Below, one piece after another: positions 59,047-64,000 of a DNA stretch of 64,000 bases (position 1 is its first letter; the number at the start of each line of letters is the position of its first letter). Location: contig NZ_CP014229.1 in assembly GCF_001553605.1 (NCBI RefSeq), positions 2,756,501 through 2,820,500 on the forward strand. Reading direction: 5' to 3'. Source of the DNA: Desulfovibrio fairfieldensis (GTDB lineage: Bacteria; Desulfobacterota; Desulfovibrionia; Desulfovibrionales; Desulfovibrionaceae). The translations under genes were made by a program, and so were the position numbers. Below the pieces are notes generated by a model, which saw nothing but the letters and a program-made list of their open reading frames with translations, did not search any database and was not told the origin of the DNA.

Positions 59047-61980
59047 TTACAGGCCCAGAGCCTTTTTGATCTTTTCCGAAGTCACGGGCAACCGGTAGAA
59101 ACGCTTGCCGACGGCATGGGTGACGGCATTGCCGATGGCGGCGACCACCGGGACCATCACCACTTCCCCGATTCCTTTGGGCGGCGCGGTTTCGGATTCC
59201 GGCTCAAGATAATCGGCGGTCTGATTCCAGACCGCGACATCCGTGGCCCGAGGCAGCGTGTACCGGTTGAAGTTCCACGTTCCGTTGCCCGGCCCGTCTT
59301 CATAAAGCGGCAATTCCTCCATCAGGGCATGCCCGATGCCCATGGCCAGGCCGCCCTGCAACTGGCCGGATACGAGTTCCGGCACAATCATTTTACCGGT
59401 GCCGAGCAGGCTGTGATGGCGCATGATTTCTATCTCGCCGGTGAAGGTATTGACGTTGAGCTCAACGATGCAGGCAGCGGGCGCGTAGGTCGTCACACCG
59501 GCGTTATTGCGCTGAACCGGAGGGAATTTCACCCTGCTTCTCTTGATGAAGTCATAGCCGCCGCTGGTCATGCGCCGCTTGAGTTCCGGCGCGGCCCCGT
59601 CGCCGTAACGCACGGAGAGAACGTCGGCCGCCACTTCGATGGAACCGATGGTCGGAACATCGAATGTCGCGGTCGTCCATTCCCAGCGGCTGAAGCAGTG
59701 CAGGGCAACCCCGGTCACCAGCCCCAGCTCGTGGGCTTTTTTGGCGACCCGTTCAAACGGCAGGATTTCCATGCCGCCCCCGCCGATGCCGCCCTCGACC
59801 ACGCGCAGGTCATTCACGGTCATGAAGCCGCTGGAGATCTGGCCGCCGGCCGGTCCCTCGCTCCAGATGGCGCGCGCCGCCGGCCAGAGCGTGTTTTCAA
59901 ACAGAAACTTCGCCGCCTGCCGCGTGCCGAAGCCGATGAAATAGGCGCTGTTGGAGGCGCTCATGGCCGGCAGCATGAACGGCACCCAGTAGGGATTCTT
60001 CTGCAGGTCGTCCTGCTGTTTCTGCGTCGTCGTGTAGGGCGACCAGTTGCTGACCATCGGCAGTTCGGCGAATTCCGCGACGCCGAACTCGACGGAATCG
60101 GGCGTCTTGCCCAGCATGTCACGGACAATGACCTGCTGCGCGGTGGTCGCGCCGGTACCGATCTCCTGCACGCAGTGGCGCATCCGCACCTTGCCGTCGG
60201 CATCGAATTCCAGCGCCAGCGCGGTGGTATCCGCGCCGGTGCCGTAATCCTTCTGCGCCTGCGCGAAGCCGACGCCGTACAGCCTGCCGGGGTTGGCCCT
60301 GTCGAACTCGGCCTTGGCTTTGTGCCGGTTCGCCCACAACGGATGCTTTGCCGCGATGTCGAGCATTTCAATATTGCCCGGCTCGCCGAGCGGCTGAGCA
60401 CCCTGGGTGTTTTCGAAACCGGCCCGCATCGCATTGCGGCGGCGCAGTTCGATCTGATCAATGCCCAGTTCGGCGGCGACTTCATCGACCATCAGCTCCG
60501 TGATGCTCATGGCCTGAAGGGTGCCGTAGCCGCGCATGGACCCCGCCTCCACCGCGGGCGATGCCAGCGCGATGGCCGCAAGATCGGATTTCGGGAAATA
60601 ATAGATGGACTGCGCGGCGGTGGCGGCCACCTGCGCGACCGAGAAGGAGAAGTTGGCGCGGCCGCCGCCATTGAGGTTATAGAAGCCCTTGAGGATCTCG
60701 AACTTGCCGCTCTTGCGGTCGGCCACGATGGTCACATCCATTTCGACGGAGTGGCGCTTGATGCCGAGCTGGAACTGCTCATAGCGGTTGTTGGCAAGCC
60801 GTACCGGCAGGCCGTTCCCATAGAAACACGCCGCGATGACATAGAACGGGAAGATCGAATGGTCCTTGGCCCCGTACCCCACGGTGGTGCCCGTGAGCAG
60901 CTTGATCGTCTTGACCGGGAAGCGCTTGTTGTCCTTGACCATCAGCGCCGCGACGCGGGCGACCTCATACGGCGACTGTGCCGACGCGACCAGGTGCAGG
61001 GTGCGCGTTTCGGCATCATACCAGGCGTTGCCGTTGTCCGCCTCCAGCGCGCACGAGTCGATCGACTGCGAGAAGCCCTGCCGCTCCAGCACCAGTTTGC
61101 TTTCATCCTTGCGCGCCGCTTCAATGGCCTTTTCGATGTCCGCGGCCGCGTTCATGCCGCGCCGCATCGGCTCATAGGTTTCGCGCGCCACCGTGAGCGG
61201 GTCGCGCACGCCGCCGCCGCCACGATGCCGCGTCATCACCGAGGCGGGCACGAAAAGTCCGGACGGGCTTTCCGGCGGCCAGACCGGGTTATTGCCGTCG
61301 AAAGCGCCCCAAATGACGGCGTCCTGCATCGGCGAATACACGGATGAGGCTGTCGGACTGTCGCCCCCGATGCGGACATAGCGTGCCGCGCCGTAGTTGG
61401 GCGGCGTGTTCGGGCCGGTGGCGGCGCCGTATTTCACGACATTTTCGGCAAAGCGCAGTCTGCGCTTCGCCGCCTCGAACGTATCAAAGTCACGATAAAT
61501 CAGCAGGGCCACCGGGTGGCCGAGCAGCGGCGGGGTCTGCCCTTTGGGAACCAGAAAGTTTTTGCCGTAGAAGTCGGCGGCCAAACCCTCGGCCTGCGGC
61601 ATGGTCACGCCGTCACCGGCCAAATTTTCATGCAGGACAAGGCGTTCGGGCTGCAATTCCGGCCCCAGAATGCTCAGGTCCACACCCTCAAAGGTCCGGT
61701 CGGCCCGCGTCGCCTTGATGAAGAAGGCGTGGGCCTGCTCCCTGGGCCAGCCGGGCAGATCCCGCGCACGAAAGTCCCGCGCGAAGTCCTTTTGCCCGGC
61801 CACCTTGCGCACGGCATCCCACCGATAGCGAACCTTGCCGTCCGGCGACATCCAGTCTGTGGGGCCGGGGCCCGAATTTATTTCCACTGCAAAGGCATCC
61901 GGCAAGCGTCCGATCATGACGGAAATGCCGAACACTGTTCCGAGTTTGATAAAATTGCGTCGCGAAATATCAATAGTCAT
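59047..61980 (-). CDS. Molybdenum hydroxylase large subunit, Tat-exported (xanthine dehydrogenase family)
   Basis: The 977-residue protein has a Tat signal (DISRRNFIKLGTVFGISV) and the aldehyde-oxidase/xanthine-dehydrogenase layout. RGYGTLQAMSITELMVDEVA stands at the substrate/MPT region, QEIGTGATTAQQVI binds the cofactor, and KGIGEVVMVPVVAAIGNAV carries the catalytic Glu. It looks like the IorB (isoquinoline 1-oxidoreductase beta) branch, which is periplasmic and uses molybdopterin cytosine dinucleotide. The substrate is unknown; an aldehyde or N-heterocycle is likely. It is last in the operon and lacks a FAD subunit, so electrons should go to the co-encoded cytochrome. Confidence 0.88.
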   Translation of the reverse strand: MTIDISRRNFIKLGTVFGISVMIGRLPDAFAVEINSGPGPTDWMSPDGKVRYRWDAVRKVAGQKDFARDFRARDLPGWPREQAHAFFIKATRADRTFEGVDLSILGPELQPERLVLHENLAGDGVTMPQAEGLAADFYGKNFLVPKGQTPPLLGHPVALLIYRDFDTFEAAKRRLRFAENVVKYGAATGPNTPPNYGAARYVRIGGDSPTASSVYSPMQDAVIWGAFDGNNPVWPPESPSGLFVPASVMTRHRGGGGVRDPLTVARETYEPMRRGMNAAADIEKAIEAARKDESKLVLERQGFSQSIDSCALEADNGNAWYDAETRTLHLVASAQSPYEVARVAALMVKDNKRFPVKTIKLLTGTTVGYGAKDHSIFPFYVIAACFYGNGLPVRLANNRYEQFQLGIKRHSVEMDVTIVADRKSGKFEILKGFYNLNGGGRANFSFSVAQVAATAAQSIYYFPKSDLAAIALASPAVEAGSMRGYGTLQAMSITELMVDEVAAELGIDQIELRRRNAMRAGFENTQGAQPLGEPGNIEMLDIAAKHPLWANRHKAKAEFDRANPGRLYGVGFAQAQKDYGTGADTTALALEFDADGKVRMRHCVQEIGTGATTAQQVIVRDMLGKTPDSVEFGVAEFAELPMVSNWSPYTTTQKQQDDLQKNPYWVPFMLPAMSASNSAYFIGFGTRQAAKFLFENTLWPAARAIWSEGPAGGQISSGFMTVNDLRVVEGGIGGGGMEILPFERVAKKAHELGLVTGVALHCFSRWEWTTATFDVPTIGSIEVAADVLSVRYGDGAAPELKRRMTSGGYDFIKRSRVKFPPVQRNNAGVTTYAPAACIVELNVNTFTGEIEIMRHHSLLGTGKMIVPELVSGQLQGGLAMGIGHALMEELPLYEDGPGNGTWNFNRYTLPRATDVAVWNQTADYLEPESETAPPKGIGEVVMVPVVAAIGNAVTHAVGKRFYRLPVTSEKIKKALGL

Positions 61981-62076
61981 GGTTTTTTTCCTATTCGGGA
62001 TCCGCTTGCGTCGCAGACTGCAAGCGGCATAAAAGAAGACAGGCAGGCCTTGCGACAGGCCAGTCCGTTATTGCAT

Positions 62077-63384
62077 TCATTTTACCGCGGTTTCCTGGGC
62101 ACTCACCTGACCGGCGCTCACCGGCACGGCCTGGCCGCCCCATTCCGCCCTGATCCAGGTCACGAGTTCAGCGATCTCGGCGTCGCTCATGCGGTGCGCG
62201 AAGGGCGGCATGGCGTACATCCGCTCGCCGTTCTTGAAGATCTGGGTGGGAATGCCGTTGAGAACGGCTTTGATGAGCGTCTGCGGGTCGTCCATGGCCA
62301 GCGTCGCATTGCCCTTCATGGCCGGGCCGACATTGGGGATGCCCTGGCCGTTCATGCCGTGACAGCCCGCGCAGGACGCCATATAGGCCAACCGGCCGGC
62401 TGCCATGGGCGTGCCGGATTCCGGGGCGACGGCTTGCGGCAGCGGCGCGGGGGGCGCGGACGGCGGCACCAGCTTGCCGTCCTTGGCGGTGAGCAGATAG
62501 GTGGCTACCGCCTTGACGTCCTCCGGTTCCATCGCGCCGGTCGAGAAATGCGTGACGGTGTACATCCCGTCGAACGCGGTGCCCTGGGGAGCGATGCCGG
62601 TGGCCAGATAGGCGCTCAGCGCGGGAACGTCGAAGCCGTGTTTGGCAAGCGCCGCGGCGGTAATAGCGGGAACCGCCACGCCGTCCACTTCGCCGCCCTG
62701 CAAGGCCCGGGAGAATTCGAGGCCCATCATGAAGTTGCGCGGCGAATGGCAGGCGCCGCAATGCGCCAGCCCTTCGACAAGATAGGCCCCCCGGTTCCAT
62801 GCGGCGGAGCGTTGTTCGTTCCGCGGCAGCTTGCGGTCCGGGAAGTTCAACAGGGTCCAGAAGTTCATGAACGGGCGCACCGGCAGCACGAAAGCGCCGG
62901 TATTGGCCTTGTTGGCGACCGGCATGGCCGGAATGCTCATATTGTAGGCGTAGAGCGCGTCAATGTCGTCAGGCGTCGTGAGCTGCGTGAAGACAAAGGG
63001 CATTGCCGGATAGAGATTGCGGTTGCCCGGCGCGATGCCGTCGCGCATCACGCGATGAAAATCGGCGCGCGTATAGTTGCCGATGCCGTATTGTTTGTCC
63101 GGCGTGATGTTGGTCGAATACAGCGTGCCGAACGGCGTCCCTATGGCCAGGCCTCCGGCGCCCATCGGCCCTTGCGGCAGCGAGTGGCAGCCGAAGCAGT
63201 CGCCGGCCAGGGCCAGTTCGCGCCCGCGCGGAATCAGGGCTTTCATCTGTTCGGGCGAAAGGGCCCGCTCCGCCTGCGGGGCCACGCCCGACGTCCGGAA
63301 CAGCCCGAACAAGACGGCAAGCGCCGCCACGATAACGACAGCGATGACGACAAAAATTGAATTGCGCAATGCATGGCTTTTCAT
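62077..63384 (-). CDS. Three-haem cytochrome c subunit
   Basis: The 435-residue protein has one N-terminal membrane helix (about 9-30) as anchor or uncleaved signal. Three CxxCH sites follow: CFGCH (63-67), CGACH (209-213) and CAGCH (338-342), each in its own class I c domain. This matches the cytochrome subunit of acetic-acid-bacterium alcohol and aldehyde dehydrogenases. It would carry electrons from the hydroxylase to the quinone pool or other cytochromes. It lies nine bases after the small subunit gene. Confidence 0.9.
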   Translation of the reverse strand: MKSHALRNSIFVVIAVVIVAALAVLFGLFRTSGVAPQAERALSPEQMKALIPRGRELALAGDCFGCHSLPQGPMGAGGLAIGTPFGTLYSTNITPDKQYGIGNYTRADFHRVMRDGIAPGNRNLYPAMPFVFTQLTTPDDIDALYAYNMSIPAMPVANKANTGAFVLPVRPFMNFWTLLNFPDRKLPRNEQRSAAWNRGAYLVEGLAHCGACHSPRNFMMGLEFSRALQGGEVDGVAVPAITAAALAKHGFDVPALSAYLATGIAPQGTAFDGMYTVTHFSTGAMEPEDVKAVATYLLTAKDGKLVPPSAPPAPLPQAVAPESGTPMAAGRLAYMASCAGCHGMNGQGIPNVGPAMKGNATLAMDDPQTLIKAVLNGIPTQIFKNGERMYAMPPFAHRMSDAEIAELVTWIRAEWGGQAVPVSAGQVSAQETAVK

Positions 63385-63393
63385 GGCAGCCCC

Positions 63394-63960
63394 CTACCCG
63401 ATCACACAGCCGGGAGTGGCAAGCGCCACATCGCGCACGGCTTCGTAATACCGCACATAGCCCGTGCAGCGGCAAATATGCTCGTTGAGCGCTTCCTCGA
63501 TTGCGCCCTCCAGTTCGGCGCGCCTGATCGGCTTGCGCTTCAGGCCGTCGATGAAGGCGGTCGCGCCCGCGACAAAGCCGGGCGTGCAGTAGCCGCACTG
63601 GAACGCGAATTTTTCAATGAAAGCTCTCTGGATCGGCGTCAGTTCGGTAATGTTGCCGTCAGCGTCCGTTTTGGCCTGGCCTTCGATCGTGATGATCGTC
63701 TTGCCGTCAAAGGCATGCGCATTGGCAATGCAGGTCCGGGTGTCGACCAGGCTGCCGTCCGGCCGCACTTCCACGACGGTGCAGGCATGGCAGACGCCTT
63801 GCCCGCAGCCGAAATGCGTGCCGGTCAAGTTAAGATAATGATGTAAAAAGTCGATCATCGGCATCCCGACCGGCACCTCGAGAGGGCCGACCTTCTTGCC
63901 GTTTACAATCATGCTCAATGGTTTTTTCTCAATTCCGGGAGCTATATTTTCGTTGCCCAT
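63394..63960 (-). CDS. Molybdenum hydroxylase [2Fe-2S] small subunit
   Basis: The 188-residue protein has two clusters: a plant-ferredoxin type (GTHFGCGQGVCHACTVV, with CIAN later) and the helical C-terminal type (QCGYCTPGFV and HICRCTGYVRYYEAV). It has no signal of its own and would be carried out with the Tat-bearing large subunit. The ATG at 63960 is favoured over 63966 because AAAGG then sits seven bases upstream. It is first in the three-gene operon. Confidence 0.92.
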   Translation of the reverse strand: MGNENIAPGIEKKPLSMIVNGKKVGPLEVPVGMPMIDFLHHYLNLTGTHFGCGQGVCHACTVVEVRPDGSLVDTRTCIANAHAFDGKTIITIEGQAKTDADGNITELTPIQRAFIEKFAFQCGYCTPGFVAGATAFIDGLKRKPIRRAELEGAIEEALNEHICRCTGYVRYYEAVRDVALATPGCVIG

Positions 63961-64000
63961 GCTCATGCCTTTCTTATTTTTTGATCTGGTTGGAAATCCA

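Noticed and set aside
58270-61347. Open frame of about 1025 codons running opposite the molybdenum hydroxylase and through the terminator
   Set aside because: It crosses a strong bidirectional terminator and two real genes. Composition is typical of antisense shadow frames.

Overview
This window looks like the chromosome of a Desulfovibrionaceae sulfate reducer or close relative. It is GC-rich and densely coded. Supporting marks are the pyrH-frr-uppS-cdsA-dxr-rseP order behind a DUF4911 gene, a long-form hisG, the TauE/SafE permease with its small membrane partner, and flagellar sigma-54-type promoter sequences. The assignment comes from protein character and gene order only; there is no rRNA in the window. 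I saw no tRNA gene, CRISPR array or intact prophage.

Layout. 1-6.2 kb: the 5' part of fliD (cut by the window edge), rdgB, two exporters, and a MerR-type regulator divergent from the MFS exporter. 6.2-11.5 kb: moeA, then a coupled trio of neuB-family synthase, a putative glycosyltransferase-like protein and a Sel1-repeat protein. 11.5-18.3 kb is the accessory stretch: palindromic repeats, a DUF302/DUF417 pair, an IS110-family transposase with a structured 3' flank, a CI-type HTH protein, an XRE repressor flanked by near-identical palindromes, an EAL-HDOD protein and a SprA-type putative metalloprotease. 18.3-31.7 kb: an O-methyltransferase, azlCD, the pyrH to rseP envelope/translation cluster, tsaB, a large hybrid histidine kinase and a PHP phosphatase. 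31.7-37.8 kb: ribF, a DEAD-box helicase, hisI-hisG and a YkgJ-type cysteine-cluster protein. 38-50.4 kb: TauE/SafE and partner, a PilZ-like protein, a small sigma-54-type gene, tyrS, a secreted protein of six HdeA-like modules, an Asp/Glu racemase, a PFK-2/FBPase-2-like fusion, a TerC-CBS protein and rpsB-tsf. 50.4-59 kb: a 1-kb regulatory interval, then narGHJI with a TehA/SLAC1-type channel gene. 59-64 kb: a three-gene Tat-exported molybdenum hydroxylase with a three-haem cytochrome c.

How the parts connect. Molybdenum enzymes dominate the right end (nitrate reductase, molybdenum hydroxylase), and moeA on the left serves their cofactor. Motility is present as fliD plus two genes whose promoters look like flagellar sigma-54 or sigma-28 promoters (a SprA-like protein and an 82-residue protein). 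The neuB trio could feed surface or flagellin glycosylation. Histidine synthesis is scattered (hisI, hisG, PHP phosphatase).

The most unusual signal is not a gene. At least six full or near-full copies and two fragments of a roughly 100-150-bp palindromic element occur between 11.5 and 37 kb. Short internal motifs are conserved, but the outer arms differ from copy to copy and still pair with each other. A second, shorter palindrome family (TAGAGC ends) occurs with it. Both families sit exactly at gene 3' ends and often supply the stop codon.
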